Below, piece after piece: positions 33,264-43,682 of a stretch of DNA of 64,000 bases; within the stretch, counting starts at the first letter, position 1, and every line of letters starts with the position of its first letter. Source of the stretch: JAVSMW01 sp032027005 (GTDB taxonomy: Bacteria; Bacillota; Thermincolia; Thermincolales; UBA2595). The stretch covers positions 62,001-126,000 of the forward strand of contig JAVSMW010000003.1 of assembly GCA_032027005.1 (NCBI GenBank). Reading direction: 5' to 3'. Both the position numbers and the translations under genes were made by a program. Below the pieces are notes generated by a model. It saw nothing but the letters and a program-made list of their open reading frames with translations, ran no database searches and was not told the origin of the DNA.

Positions 33264-33845
33264 ATGGTAAAGGAAGAGCGGCTCAGCAAAGAAGAGAGGA
33301 TCCGCCATGTTGTACAGACGGCCAAGACCTTGTTTATCCGCCACGGCTATGCAGCAACTTCCACTGCCCAGATCGCCCGGGAGGCAGGAATTGCTGAAAT
33401 GACCCTATTTCGTTATTTTGCAACTAAACGGGAACTATTTGGAGCTGTAATAGCCCCCCTTATCGAAATAAACTGGTTTCAGGCAACTCCCGCGAATGAG
33501 CAAAGTCCGACAAGAAACTCAATATTGACCTCGTTCCATGAACGCTTCCGTTTCGTCCGCCAGGAAAAAGAACTGGTCCGCTTAGTCATCATTGAATCTC
33601 AACTGCAGCCGGAATTGGCCGGAGAATTTAACCCGGTAGCCCGGGTCTCCAGTCAATTGCACAAACTTTTGACCGGCTTGCGGCTTAGTGAAACAACCGC
33701 CCAGGTCATCATTAACCTGATCATGGGGCTTTTCCTCACCGTAGTTTTTGCTCCCGGCTTTACCGATAGTGCCTCAGAAGCAACCTTCAAGCTCATGGAG
33801 ACCCAAATCAGCGAGCTGCTGGCAAAGGAGGACGAGCATGACTAA
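33264..33845 (+). CDS. TetR-family transcription repressor
   Basis: The 193-residue protein has an N-terminal TetR HTH (HGYAATSTAQIAREAGIAEMTLFRYF) and a helical C-terminal ligand domain. It overlaps the following MMPL transporter gene by eight bases, and a palindromic operator overlaps its own promoter, so it probably represses both. The inducing compound is unknown, probably a substrate of the exporter. Confidence 0.92.
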   Translation: MVKEERLSKEERIRHVVQTAKTLFIRHGYAATSTAQIAREAGIAEMTLFRYFATKRELFGAVIAPLIEINWFQATPANEQSPTRNSILTSFHERFRFVRQEKELVRLVIIESQLQPELAGEFNPVARVSSQLHKLLTGLRLSETTAQVIINLIMGLFLTVVFAPGFTDSASEATFKLMETQISELLAKEDEHD

Positions 33846-36488
33846 TTTATTTAATGCCCTTTATACCCTGATGCACCGCCGACCTGTCCGCGTGCTGGGA
33901 ATTGCTGCGCTCTGCCTATTGCTGCTGCTGCCGGGAATTCCTTTGGTCAACCTGGCAACTGGGATTGAGACTCTGATTAAACCCTCAACTTCTGTTTACA
34001 AGGATAACATTGAATTGGAAAACTCTTTCGGCGGGGAGTCTATTGTGCTGATGTATACCAGCGATAATGCCAAAGAAACACTCTCAGCCGCCAATCTCCA
34101 ACAGTTTAACGCCATTGAAACAGCTTTGCAACACACTCCCGGGGTTTACAGTGTAATTACACCGTCTACCGTAGTTAAACAGATGACCAAAAAACAATCG
34201 GAAAAGATGCAGGAGGGTGTAGCAAACATGAGTTCAGGCCTCCTGGAAATGTCCGACAAACTCCGTCAGATGGCGGATGGTACAGCCGGGCAAAAAACAT
34301 CCCTGGGCGCTTCCGCCGGTTCCTCTAACGGCAAAAACCCCGCAGAGGCGTTAGGCACTTTAGCCCAAGGCCAGGAACAAATGTCTGCGGCCTTGGGTAA
34401 AATGCAAACGGAATTCGGCACTCTTCAGGCAAAACAGACCGCACTACCCGCTCAATTGAGCAAACAGGAGGAGGGACTCTCCAATTTAAGCGATAAATTA
34501 AAGGAGCTTGGCAGCGGGCTGGATACCATTTCCCAACATGCCTCAAATCTTGAACCCGGAGTCCCCAAAACTCAGGAAAACCTTGATGAACTCCTATATG
34601 ATAACGGCAAGCTGCGGGATATGTTTAAAAATGTTATCGTCGATGATCAACACATTTTAAGTATCGTCCGCCTGGAGGGAAATCTGGAGGATGAGACCAA
34701 AGAAGCCGCCATTGCCCGGGTTGAGCAATTAGTCCAGGAGCACCCGGTAGAAGGTGCCAGTGTCATGGTTAGTGGTAAATCTGTTCTTGATACCGCCTTA
34801 CGGGTTGAAAAAAAGTATGCAAAAGATGGTTCTCCTAGCCGTTAGTACCATGGTGCTGGTTTTGGCTTTTGTCTTCCGGGTGCGCTGGCGCATCCTGGCC
34901 CTGCCGGTTATTTTGGCAGCAGTCTTAGGAACTATGGGCATTATGGGTTACAGCCGCGTGCCGATGACAATGGTCTCCATGGCCGTCTTTCCCATTCTGA
35001 TTGGACTTGGCGTAGATTATGCCATTCAATTCCATAACCGTTATCAAGAAGAAATCGAAAGGGGCTGCGTCAATGAAATCTAAACCATTAACCAATGCTG
35101 AGCAAGCGCTCTGCAAAACCTTGCGCACCATGGGACCGGCCGTTGGAACCGCTCTGGCAGTGACTATTCTTGGCTTTATAGCCCTTTTTCTCTCCCCTGT
35201 CCCGATGGTTATTGATTTTGGCAAAATGTTAGCCATCGGGGTTGGCATCAGCTTCCTGGCATCCATCTTTCTGCTGCTGCCAATCCTGTTTATCCGCGAC
35301 CGGTTTTTTCCCATTAAAACTCATCAGGAGAGATCCGCAAAAGGACCGGATTTGCTGCAACGGATCATCGAAGGTAATACCCGGATTGTGCTGCGCCTGG
35401 GCTCGGTAATCATTCTCATCGCCTTTATAATTACCGGGATGGGTCTCTGGGCCGACGAAAAAGTGGGTGTGCAAACTGATGTGGAAAAATTCATGCCGCA
35501 AAATACTCCGGAACTCCAGGATGTCCATATCCTGCGTGACGTCCTCGGCTCTACAGATCAGGTGATCCTGCTCCTCCATGGCGATAACCTGATTTCACCT
35601 GCTGCACTCCAATGGATCGACCAGATGACCGAAGGAACCAGACAGAAATTCCCCCAGGTGGTCACCGATACCCAGTCGGTCAGCAGCATCATGCGTCTGG
35701 CCCACGATGGTAAAATATATGCCGGCGAGCAGGAGGCCCAAGATTTCGTCTCCTCCCTGCCCACAGCACAGCAAAAGCTCTTTATCCACGCGGACTACAA
35801 GCAGGCTGTTATTCAGCTTAACATCAAACATTTGGAGTTATCAGAACTTAACCGGTTCCTGACAGACTTGCAAGGCTATGTGTCCCAGCCCCCGGAAGGA
35901 ATTTCGGTCTCTGTTACCGGCAAGTCGGTAGTTGATGTGGCCATGATCTCAGCCCTGACCTCGGGCCGCCAGGAAATGACCCTGGCCGGCATGGGGCTGG
36001 TCTTCCTTGGACTGCTCGTTATATACCGCCATCCTGTCAAAGCCCTGATTCCTCTAGTACCCATCGCCTTGATCATTGGCTGGTCCGGCGGTACCATGTA
36101 CCTGCTGAATATGGCTTATACTCCCCTCACCGCGACTATGGGTGCTTTAATTATCGGGATTGGCACAGAGTTCACAGTTTTGCTGATGGAACGCTACTTT
36201 GAGGAGCGCCGCCTAGGTCATAAAGAAAAAGAATCCATGCTTGTGGCCGCACATCAGATCGGCAAAGCTGTCCTGGCTTCTGCCCTAACCGTTATCGGAG
36301 GTTTCAGTGCCCTAATCGCTTCTAACTTCGTGATTTTGCGGGACTTTGGTTTTATGACTGTGCTGAGCATGATTTTCTGTTTAATCAGTACCTTGGTCAT
36401 TCTCCCACCCTTTATTGTGCTGCTGGATCGCTTATTTAAACTTAATAAGAAATATGAACTGCCCGCCAACCACCTGAATACAGCGTGA
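33838..36488 (+). pseudogene. MMPL/RND-family (HAE3-type) transporter, two frameshifts
   Basis: Three consecutive frames encode one protein of about 880 residues. Frame one (33838-34845) gives the N-terminal TM and a periplasmic loop with coiled-coil-like Gln/Leu segments. Frame two (about 34820-35060) gives VLLAVSTMVLVLAFVFRVRW and GLGVDYAIQFHNRYQEE. Frame three (about 35065-36488) gives the rest, including the second sterol-sensing-like half (GIGTEFTVLLMERYFEE). The breaks fall at an A7 run (34808-34814) and near a GGGG run (about 35059), each with one base too many. Such homopolymer indels suggest sequencing error, but a real pseudogene is possible. Confidence 0.8.
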
Positions 36489-36502
36489 GATGCCAACAAC
36501 GC

Positions 36503-36558
36503 AAAAACTTCCTGACCGGCAAGGATAAAAAATCCGAAACCGGGAGGAAGTTTTTTTA
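36503..36558 (+). terminator. Terminator of the TetR/MMPL operon
   Basis: AACTTCCTGACCGG pairs imperfectly with CCGGGAGGAAGTT, followed by seven Ts. Confidence 0.8.
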
Positions 36559-36572
36559 TTTCACTTTCAATT

Positions 36573-36650
36573 CAACAGAATTCTTAGCGTAAGGCGAAGT
36601 TTGAACTCCATCGGATAAACAAGGTTTATTCATAGTACTTAGGCGCCTTC
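36573..36650. repeat. Dispersed palindromic intergenic repeat, partial copy
   Basis: ACAGAATTCTTAGCGTAAGGCGAAGTTTGAACTCCATCGGATAAA resembles the left part of the copy at 7678 and the TATCCGATGG core seen at 51179. Confidence 0.5.
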
Positions 36651-36676
36651 ATGTTCCATTTCCCAGTCCCCTTTAT

Positions 36677-36958
36677 TTACAATATAATAGTGTACAACCA
36701 CCAACCCACGCCCACCAGAGCAGTTATGCTTAACCCCAGGACCAGTTTTTGCGTCTGGCCCTTAAACTTTAGAATAAACGGCGCTAAAATCAACATTATG
36801 CCTGCTGCCGAACAGGCCTGACAAGTGCGGCAAGTACCGTTACACCCTGCACGCTGGACGGAAGCCAGTGCTGTAGTCAACCCGATCACTGCCCCTGTTA
36901 TATTCTGCATGGCCCGGCTGCTTAGTTTTTTGAATTTTTCTTTCATAATTTGAAGCAA
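36677..36958 (-). CDS. Small Cys-rich membrane protein
   Basis: The 93-residue product has a Cys cluster (CNGTCRTCQACS) between two or three hydrophobic segments. A TTG start at 36958 follows GGGGGAG; an ATG at 36946 is the alternative. It lies 15 bases after a NapH-like Fe-S membrane protein gene and is probably co-transcribed with it. The Cys motif could carry an Fe-S cluster or a redox pair. Not recognised. Confidence 0.6.
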   Translation of the reverse strand: MLQIMKEKFKKLSSRAMQNITGAVIGLTTALASVQRAGCNGTCRTCQACSAAGIMLILAPFILKFKGQTQKLVLGLSITALVGVGWWLYTIIL

Positions 36959-36973
36959 GTTAATCTCCCCCTA

Positions 36974-37885
36974 TTACTTAGCAGGAAATGTTACAGTCTC
37001 CGGAATAATTACCTTTTCCTCCGTAGCACCTTTACCATAGGTTAAAGCACCACTGCCACATACAAATGTACAATCCAGGCAGGCATTACAGGTATGCTTG
37101 CTGATAGACACTCCTTTATCTTCCGGCGTTATAGACCACATGGAACAGGCCTTAACACAAGCTCCACAGCCAACGCATTTCTCATTGTTATACTTAAGTT
37201 TATAAGTAAAACCCAGCTTGGCTCCGAGGGCATAAAACATTGACTGCACAGCTCCTATCGGACAACCGAAATTACACCAGCCCCGGCCCCCTTTCATGAA
37301 CAAGCCAAAAAGGACAAACCAAAGAATTGTAGTTATAATAATGGTGGTTCCCCAGTAGGTCAACTGCTGCCAGTCACCGGTCAAGCCGCTGATGAATTTT
37401 TGAAAAACGCTGTAGTTACAAAAAGCACAACCAATACTCCCTCCTGCGAAAGGAGTCAGGATATAACCCGCCAGAAAGCCGTACCGGATAGGGGTAGGAT
37501 TGACTTTACCTGAAAGATCAATTTTAAAGCGGTCCGGGACAAGTTTGCTCAGATATTCGGTTACCGCTCCGGCGGAACATAACCAGCCGCAGAACAAAGG
37601 GCCAAATAAAAAGGCGACGCCGACAATCACAAAAAAGCTGAGATAAATGGGACTGTCAGTAAAGCGGAACCACTGCGCAGGATCAAAGAGCCAGTTAATC
37701 TGCATCCGCAGGCAGAGATTATGAACGTCAGCCATTGATGGGTCATTTGTAATAAGCTTTACAGTCCGCGAGTAGAGAGCAAAGGGTGCGTAAAAAAGGA
37801 AAATTCCCATAATATAAGTACTTAACCTGAAATAAAAATGTTTTTTCTGCTTTGTCGTTTTAGTAGAATGGCAATCAGCCATCAA
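36974..37885 (-). CDS. NapH/NosR-like 4Fe-4S membrane protein
   Basis: The 303-residue protein has about five TM segments with a CGWLC motif (FCGWLCSAGAVTEYL) and a matching CNFGCPIGAVQ. Two C-terminal 4Fe-4S clusters follow (CVGCGACVKACS and CNACLDCTFVCG). This is the architecture of NapH, the C-terminal half of NosR, and YccM-type quinol-linked electron carriers. It probably moves electrons from the membrane pool to an outer-face partner. Neighbours are a Cys-rich membrane protein and a secreted protein. No terminal reductase is encoded here. Confidence 0.88.
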   Translation of the reverse strand: MMADCHSTKTTKQKKHFYFRLSTYIMGIFLFYAPFALYSRTVKLITNDPSMADVHNLCLRMQINWLFDPAQWFRFTDSPIYLSFFVIVGVAFLFGPLFCGWLCSAGAVTEYLSKLVPDRFKIDLSGKVNPTPIRYGFLAGYILTPFAGGSIGCAFCNYSVFQKFISGLTGDWQQLTYWGTTIIITTILWFVLFGLFMKGGRGWCNFGCPIGAVQSMFYALGAKLGFTYKLKYNNEKCVGCGACVKACSMWSITPEDKGVSISKHTCNACLDCTFVCGSGALTYGKGATEEKVIIPETVTFPAK

Positions 37886-37921
37886 AAATTACCTCCTGCA
37901 TATCTGAGTTAGCCAATAGTA

Positions 37922-38503
37922 TCATTCCTTACAGCATTCCTTATCTCCCTTATTTTTTCGGTCGGAATTGAGAATTTTAATTGGCACATAAGCTAATTGT
38001 TCTTTGGTTTTGTAATCGGCAACTTTTAAGCCACCTTCATAAACAACTGTTTTATTACGCAGTTCCTTTGGAATCTTAAAAACTAGTGTTATACTGGTTT
38101 TCCCGCCCGGTTTCAAAGGCTTGGCCAACAGCTTATCCCGGTCATTCCAAGAGGCATCCCGGACACTCCACTCTACCGGGATGGATTTATCACTGAGCTC
38201 AAACTGCAGAGTATGTTCCTTATTATCTTTGTTCACAATCCCTTTGCTGCTTACCCGGACCACCCAAGGCTGCAGCAATTTTTTTGGCAACCCTGCTGAG
38301 TTGACATCAACAATAACAGGGGTTATTTTGGCAGGTTTCTGTTGAGCAATCTTAGAGCTATTTGTTTGCGGCAGGGTTAACTTTATGGAACCACCTTCAT
38401 TGGCCACACTATCGCTACTCTTATAATATCCGGCTCCAATTACTAGGGCCAAACTAACTGCACCTAAGATCAAACCTGTTAAAAATTTAGTTAGCTTAAC
38501 CAT
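37922..38503 (-). CDS. Membrane-anchored extracytoplasmic protein, unknown
   Basis: The 193-residue protein has an N-terminal signal anchor (LTGLILGAVSLALVIGAGYY) and a beta-rich outer domain with VVRVSSKGIVNK and TLQFELSDKSIPVEW, resembling an Ig-like or cupredoxin-like fold. It ends in KNKGDKECCKE. It lies between the DUF4418-like and NapH-like genes. No family is recognised; it may be the outer partner of the Fe-S protein. Confidence 0.6.
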   Translation of the reverse strand: MVKLTKFLTGLILGAVSLALVIGAGYYKSSDSVANEGGSIKLTLPQTNSSKIAQQKPAKITPVIVDVNSAGLPKKLLQPWVVRVSSKGIVNKDNKEHTLQFELSDKSIPVEWSVRDASWNDRDKLLAKPLKPGGKTSITLVFKIPKELRNKTVVYEGGLKVADYKTKEQLAYVPIKILNSDRKNKGDKECCKE

Positions 38504-38524
38504 CTCCGTCCTCCTTATCCATTT

Positions 38525-38965
38525 TTAAGACTTTATTGTTCCTGGCCGCTTATTCTCCTCACTTTTAAACAATGCCACGATTCCAAGGATAATCAATCCT
38601 GCGGCCCAGATATAAAGGAATTTTGCCGTAGTATGACAAGCCATGTGTGAATTACCGCAGATACCGATGCCAAGCTTGCTAGGAATAATAATGATTGCAA
38701 CCCCCAAAATACCCAGCATAACTCCGAGGGCTCTTTTACCCCCTTCTCTGTTCAGAAGAAGCATCAACAGGCTGCCGGCCATCACTAGCAAACCCATTAT
38801 TACTTCAGCCTGGCCCGTCCAATAGCAAGTCATGTGAATTTTTGAACCGTTGGCAAGTGTTAACAGATGCTTGCATACGGGAGCCAGCTTTAAAGGGGTT
38901 AAACTAATCAATCCACCCAAAACTAAACTAGCGACAGCGAATCCATTCCAAATTTTTTGACCCAT
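38525..38965 (-). CDS. DUF4418-like integral membrane protein
   Basis: The ATG at 38965 follows GGGGGAATTAG. The 146-residue protein has four TM segments with conserved pieces (PVCKHL, MTCYWTGQAEVIMGLL, CGNSHMACH) that resemble the DUF4418 family. This family often lies beside MacB-type ABC transporters and Fe-S membrane proteins, as here. Its paired Cys and His on the outer loops suggest a metal or redox role; that is inference. Confidence 0.7.
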   Translation of the reverse strand: MGQKIWNGFAVASLVLGGLISLTPLKLAPVCKHLLTLANGSKIHMTCYWTGQAEVIMGLLVMAGSLLMLLLNREGGKRALGVMLGILGVAIIIIPSKLGIGICGNSHMACHTTAKFLYIWAAGLIILGIVALFKSEENKRPGTIKS

Positions 38966-39112
38966 TCTAATTCCCCCTAACTCATAATTTGTGATTAAAC
39001 ACAATTAACATTGTACAGGGTGGAGTTTTGAGAAGTTTCAGCAAAATGTTAAATTATTTTTAAAAATTTTCGGCCTATGCTTTCCTGATTAACTCCAGCC
39101 TCGGCAAAAAAA

Positions 39113-39143
39113 TTACCCTCCCTGATTAAAAATCAAGGAAGGC
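39113..39143. terminator. Hairpin between the YVTN and DUF4418 units
   Basis: CCTCCCTGATT and AATCAAGGAAGG pair around AAA. It lies on the minus-strand side after the YVTN gene and may act as terminator. Confidence 0.5.
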
Positions 39144-39223
39144 GATCTTCCGACACTTTATCCGATAGCTAACTGACGCTAAGAACTCTGCTGATACGGC
39201 AAAGAAACAGGCCGGCTGTTATT

Positions 39224-40288
39224 CTACTGACCCTTGTAAGCCATACCTATCGGTCCCCATTCTACTGGAATGGAAGCAACTTTTTTATAGGTTGCGGTCT
39301 CCACTACAGAAACGGTATTGGAATCGGTATTAGCAATATAGACATATTTTCCATTACTGCTGAACACAATACCCTGGGGGTTTTTCTCTGCAGCAAAACT
39401 GGTTACCACCTGGTTTGTTTTTGTATCTAAAACAAATACCTTGTCTGATTCATGGATCAGGACATACAAGTAGCGGCCATCCGGTGCCAGCCTCATCACT
39501 GTTGGCATTTTATCTGTGTCGATTTCCTTGATCACTTTACCGCTGGGAAGTTCATGGACCCAGATCCTGGTCCAATCAGAGTTGTCCCCATGGGCTCCGG
39601 TATATGCATATTTCCCGTCTCCCGTAAAAGCAAGACCGGCCACGCCACGCCCGGCCTTAATGGTATTGACTACTTTACGGCTGGAGACATCAATAACAGA
39701 AATATTGTTATCCCTGTAGTTGGTTGCCAATACAGTTTTCCCATCAGGACTAACCTTTACATCATAAGGGGTATCCCCAACCTTTACCGAATCTATCACT
39801 GAATTTATCCTGGCATCAATAACTGAGACACTTTTGGATTCCAGGTTGGTTACATAGATATAACTCCCGTCAGGGGTGATATCCAGATGGGTAGGGGTGT
39901 TGCCCACAATAATTTTATGAATTACCCGGTTTTTCGCTATATCAATCACCGAAACATCTTTGGAGAAGGCACCGGTCACATAAGCGTATTTTCCAGCAGG
40001 GTCCACCACCACATCAAAGGGACGCTGTTCAACCTTGATGCTCCCTTTTATCTGATTAGTGGCGGGATCAATTACCGTTACTTGATTGGCATTCATGTTC
40101 ACTACATACAGGGCTTCTTTAAGGTCGCCGGAAATTCCTTCGCTTTTATCCTGTCCGTCACTCAGGGAAGTATTTTGCTTCCCATTGTTGGCACGATTAT
40201 CCTTAACCTGTTCATCCTCAGGTGTTTTACACCCAACCAGAGCAAACAGCATAAAAACAAGTATTAATGCTATTTTAAAAAATTTCAT
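39224..40288 (-). CDS. YVTN beta-propeller surface lipoprotein
   Basis: The 354-residue protein has a lipobox (LFALVGC) and about seven repeats of the YVTN/YncE type (AYVTGAFSKDVSVIDIAKN, IYVTNLESKSVSVIDA, YVYIANTDSNTVSVVET). Such propellers lie outside the membrane. They are often near cytochrome or nitrous-oxide/nitrite reductase-type systems and some bind ligands. It is followed by a MacB-like ABC pair. The role in this cluster is not known. Confidence 0.9.
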   Translation of the reverse strand: MKFFKIALILVFMLFALVGCKTPEDEQVKDNRANNGKQNTSLSDGQDKSEGISGDLKEALYVVNMNANQVTVIDPATNQIKGSIKVEQRPFDVVVDPAGKYAYVTGAFSKDVSVIDIAKNRVIHKIIVGNTPTHLDITPDGSYIYVTNLESKSVSVIDARINSVIDSVKVGDTPYDVKVSPDGKTVLATNYRDNNISVIDVSSRKVVNTIKAGRGVAGLAFTGDGKYAYTGAHGDNSDWTRIWVHELPSGKVIKEIDTDKMPTVMRLAPDGRYLYVLIHESDKVFVLDTKTNQVVTSFAAEKNPQGIVFSSNGKYVYIANTDSNTVSVVETATYKKVASIPVEWGPIGMAYKGQ

Positions 40289-40322
40289 GATTTTTCTCCT
40301 CTTATATTATTATTACCTTGCT

Positions 40323-41003
40323 TCATAGCGCAGCCAGCACCCCGTTATGCATCTGGTATTGGCGTTTGGCCCTGGCGGCCAACTCCGGCTGATGTGTAAC
40401 AATTAATAAGGTCAAACCTTTAATGTTTAAAGAACTCAAAATATCAGCAATCTGTGCAGATCGCTCCGGATCCAGATCATTGGTAGGTTCGTCCGCAAGC
40501 AGAATTAAGGGATCATTGATTAAGGCTCTGGCAATGGCTACCCTTCTTCTCTGACCGAGGCTCAATTGGTAGGGCAAGTGATTGATTCTGTCACTGAGTC
40601 CCAATTCTTCAATCAATTCCAGGGCACGAGGTAATTTTAATTTCCTAGCCTGACCTTTACCCCTGCTAAAATAGGTCGGAGCCAAAACATTATCAAATAC
40701 GTTAAGATATGGAATCAAATGGGAACCCTGAAAGATAAAACCAATCTTCTCATTACGCAGCTGTGCTAACTGCCTTTCACCCATTTTGTTTGCGTCAATT
40801 CCGGCAATACTTACTTCCCCGGCGCTAGGTTTAAGCAAGCAGCCAATTAAGTTTAGCAAAGTAGTTTTGCCGCAGCCCGAAGGACCTACAATAGAGATGA
40901 ATTCCCCGGCATTAATCTCCATATTTACTTTTTCTAACACTTTTACCGGTTCTTGCCCAGAACGTTCATAACTTTTTGCTATATTTCGCACACTTACCAA
41001 CAT
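40323..41003 (-). CDS. LolD/MacB-type ABC transporter ATPase
   Basis: The ATG at 41003 has GGAG eight bases upstream and is preferred over starts inside the permease gene. The roughly 226-residue ATPase has Walker A GPSGCGKTT, a signature SLGQRRRVAIARAL (LSxGQ variant), LLADEPTND and the switch His in VTHQPELAA. This subfamily works with FtsX-fold permeases such as the next gene. It is probably a mechanotransmission-type extruder for a lipoprotein, peptide or metal-protein. Confidence 0.9.
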   Translation of the reverse strand: MLVSVRNIAKSYERSGQEPVKVLEKVNMEINAGEFISIVGPSGCGKTTLLNLIGCLLKPSAGEVSIAGIDANKMGERQLAQLRNEKIGFIFQGSHLIPYLNVFDNVLAPTYFSRGKGQARKLKLPRALELIEELGLSDRINHLPYQLSLGQRRRVAIARALINDPLILLADEPTNDLDPERSAQIADILSSLNIKGLTLLIVTHQPELAARAKRQYQMHNGVLAAL

Positions 41004-41040
41004 ATAGCCCCTATCTCCTTTCTTTTCCAAAGGCATGCCC

Positions 41041-42249
41041 TTATTCCAGTTCTCCTTGGACAATGGCCCGGGCCGGGTCAAGGGCAGCACACTTGTAAGC
41101 AGGGTAAGCTGATGCGGCTATCCCTACCAGTAGTGCTACCGCCAGGCATTCCAGACTGAAAATCAGACTTGAACCCAATCCTGAACCCAAAAAAGGCAGG
41201 GTTGTATTGGCCGCCAAAAAATCTTTAGCTTGCCAGTACAACACCGAGCCGGCGATAAGCCCCAACACCCCTCCGGCCAGGCTGGTGACCAGGGCTTCCA
41301 GTACCACCATCTTAAATATATCGGTTTTGCTGGCACCCAAGGCACGGAAAATACCTACCTCGGTTTTCCTCTCCATGATAAGAGTGATATACCTGGCCAA
41401 TAGAGCCGCCAGGCTGACAACCCACAAAATGCCACTAAAACCCAGGATCAGCCAGGTGATGAGCTGCAACTGCTGTTTCGTACCCTGTAGCACCTTGGAA
41501 GCTAGCACTACATTGACATCCGGGATTTTATTCAGATGTTCCGATACTTTAAGCACATCCTGAGGGTTTTCCACTTTAATCAGGACCGCCGAAATCAGTT
41601 CCTGCGGGTTTTTATACTCCAGCCAAAGCTGTTTAAGATACGGGCTCTCCGCAGCCAGTGCCCTGGCCTCATCAATGGGCAGGAAGATAGTATTATCAAT
41701 ACTTGAACCGTTAGGCTGCAACCGACCCGCCACTGTAAAGGTTTTGCCCAGAATTGTGGCCGTGTCCCCCAGAAAACTGTCAATGTTTCCGCCAATAATC
41801 AGTTCATCATTAGCCAAAGGCCGCTGCAGGTGTTGGTCAAGCCAGGAACGCAGAACAAAATCCGTTTCCTCCTCAAAACCAACCAAGCGATAGGCCTGTC
41901 CTAAAGAACAGCAGCTTTCGTCCAAGGTCTGGCTAAACAGCTGGGGACTGGCTTGTTTTATCCCCTTGACCTGCCTTGCCTCTGCCAATACCTTAGCCGG
42001 CATATAGATGTTCATAGGAACACCGGTAAACAGAGTCTGTTCTACATTGGTACTGATTTCCTTGGGTAAAAGTAGAATATCGGCCCCCAGCCGATCCATC
42101 CCCACTTTCAGGCCCTTGCTCAGCCCGGTTACAACCTGAACAGAAGAAAAAAGCACAGAGGTTGCCACTGCCACCATAACCAGTGTAACCACTGTATGGA
42201 ATTTTCGCTTGACTAAATTGTTCCATACCAGATTAAACAACGACCTCAT
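41041..42249 (-). CDS. MacB/FtsX-family ABC permease
   Basis: The 402-residue protein has an N-terminal TM, a large outer MacB_PCD domain (with SCCS, RLVGFEEETDF), and three C-terminal TMs with an EALVTSLAGGVLGL loop. An ATG at 42249 is used; an upstream in-frame start at 42288 lies inside the kinase gene. Together with the ATPase it forms a MacB-type transporter. The kinase/regulator pair ahead overlaps it and probably controls it. Confidence 0.88.
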   Translation of the reverse strand: MRSLFNLVWNNLVKRKFHTVVTLVMVAVATSVLFSSVQVVTGLSKGLKVGMDRLGADILLLPKEISTNVEQTLFTGVPMNIYMPAKVLAEARQVKGIKQASPQLFSQTLDESCCSLGQAYRLVGFEEETDFVLRSWLDQHLQRPLANDELIIGGNIDSFLGDTATILGKTFTVAGRLQPNGSSIDNTIFLPIDEARALAAESPYLKQLWLEYKNPQELISAVLIKVENPQDVLKVSEHLNKIPDVNVVLASKVLQGTKQQLQLITWLILGFSGILWVVSLAALLARYITLIMERKTEVGIFRALGASKTDIFKMVVLEALVTSLAGGVLGLIAGSVLYWQAKDFLAANTTLPFLGSGLGSSLIFSLECLAVALLVGIAASAYPAYKCAALDPARAIVQGELE

Positions 42250-43682
42250 TCCCTTCAACCGAAATATCTTGGCAACAGGACAATTCACTTTGGTTCTCCG
42301 GGCAGATTGGGAGGGTAAAGGTAAAAGTGGTACCCCCTTTTTCTCTGCTGCTCACTTCTATTTGTCCATCGTGATCCTGAATGATATTTTTGACAATTGC
42401 CAGTCCCAGTCCGGTACCGCTTTTCCCTGTCCGGGACTTATCAACCTTGTAAAAACGTTCCCATAGCCTAGGCAAATATTTCTCCGGTATTCCCAACGCC
42501 ATTATCTATCACCTGGGTTAACAAAAAACCTTTTCTGTGCACGACTTGAACTTCAATCTTTCCTCCCGGGGAGGTAAAGCGCAGAGCATTATCCAGTAAG
42601 TTGAGCAATACTCTTTCCAGTTGATCCTCATTACCCCATACCGCTGGTAGCCCTGAAGGTGTCCGACGCACCAGAACAATTCCCTTTTCCTGGGCCAAAG
42701 GGGCCAGGTTGCCGGTTACCCGCTCCACAAGCCCCTCCCAATCTACGGCAGTTTTGACTTTGGGCAGGCCCGCTTCCAACTGGGACAATTCTAGCAAGTC
42801 ATCCACCAAACGCCTTAATCTTTTGGTTTCCTGGAGAATGATTGTTAAATATTCCTTCTTATCCTGCAAATCATCCACCCCATCCAAAAGAATCTCCGAG
42901 TACCCCTGCAAAAAGCTTAAAGGAGTCCGTAATTCATGGGATGCATTAGCAACAAAATCCCGCCGCAATTGTTCCTGTTCAGCCAAAACCTTTGACAGGT
43001 GATTGAGGCTTTGACTTAACCGTCCAATTTCATCTTGACTGCGGACTTCCAGCAAATTCCGGAAATCTCCCGCAGCCATTTTTTCGGCTGTCAGCTGCAT
43101 GCGCACCAGAGGACCTGACAAGCCACGGGAAATTAAAAAACCAATAAATACGGCTGCTATTATGGCCAATATGCCGCCATAAGCCACCAGATGCTGAACT
43201 TGTCCAACTATTTCACTCACAGTTGCCAATGGCGAAGATAAAAACACAGCACCCACCATCCGGCCATCCCGGAACAGCGGTACTGCCACAGCCAAAATGC
43301 GTTTCCCGAAGCGGGGATGAAACCCCCTATGGATAACTACTTCCCCTCTTACCAGGCGGCTCCTTTCCTCCGCCGTAATCAGCATATCGGAAGAGGCCTG
43401 CTCAAATGGGATACATCCTGCCAACAGCTTGGAATTGCTGGTTACAATGATATCTTCCTCCAGAACGCTGTTTAGCTGCTCCACCTGCCGCAGAAATTCG
43501 TCGCGGTCTTCGGCCTGGTAATAGAGAGTGCCGATAGCTTTACCTTCCTCGACCATTTTGGCTGTAATCAGATTGTAATAATAATTTTTTACCAATATAG
43601 AACCTGCGAAAATGGCCAAGGTTAGAATCAGCAAAGCAAACCCGATAATCACCAGCCAGAGTTTAATGCTAATGCTCTTCAT
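42233..43682 (-). pseudogene. Sensor histidine kinase with one frameshift
   Basis: A first frame (43682 to about 42495) encodes the N-terminal TM, an outer domain, a second TM, HAMP, the H-box ASHELRTPLSFL and the N-box LNLLDNALRF, and breaks at VIDNGVGN. The second frame picks up at GIPEKYLPRLWERF and carries the G-box GKSGTGLGLAIVKN to the stop. The break is at GTTGGGAAT, where one base too many in the G run shifts the frame. Removing it gives a normal kinase of about 480 residues. A sequencing slip is likely. It overlaps the response regulator gene by ATGA. Confidence 0.82.
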
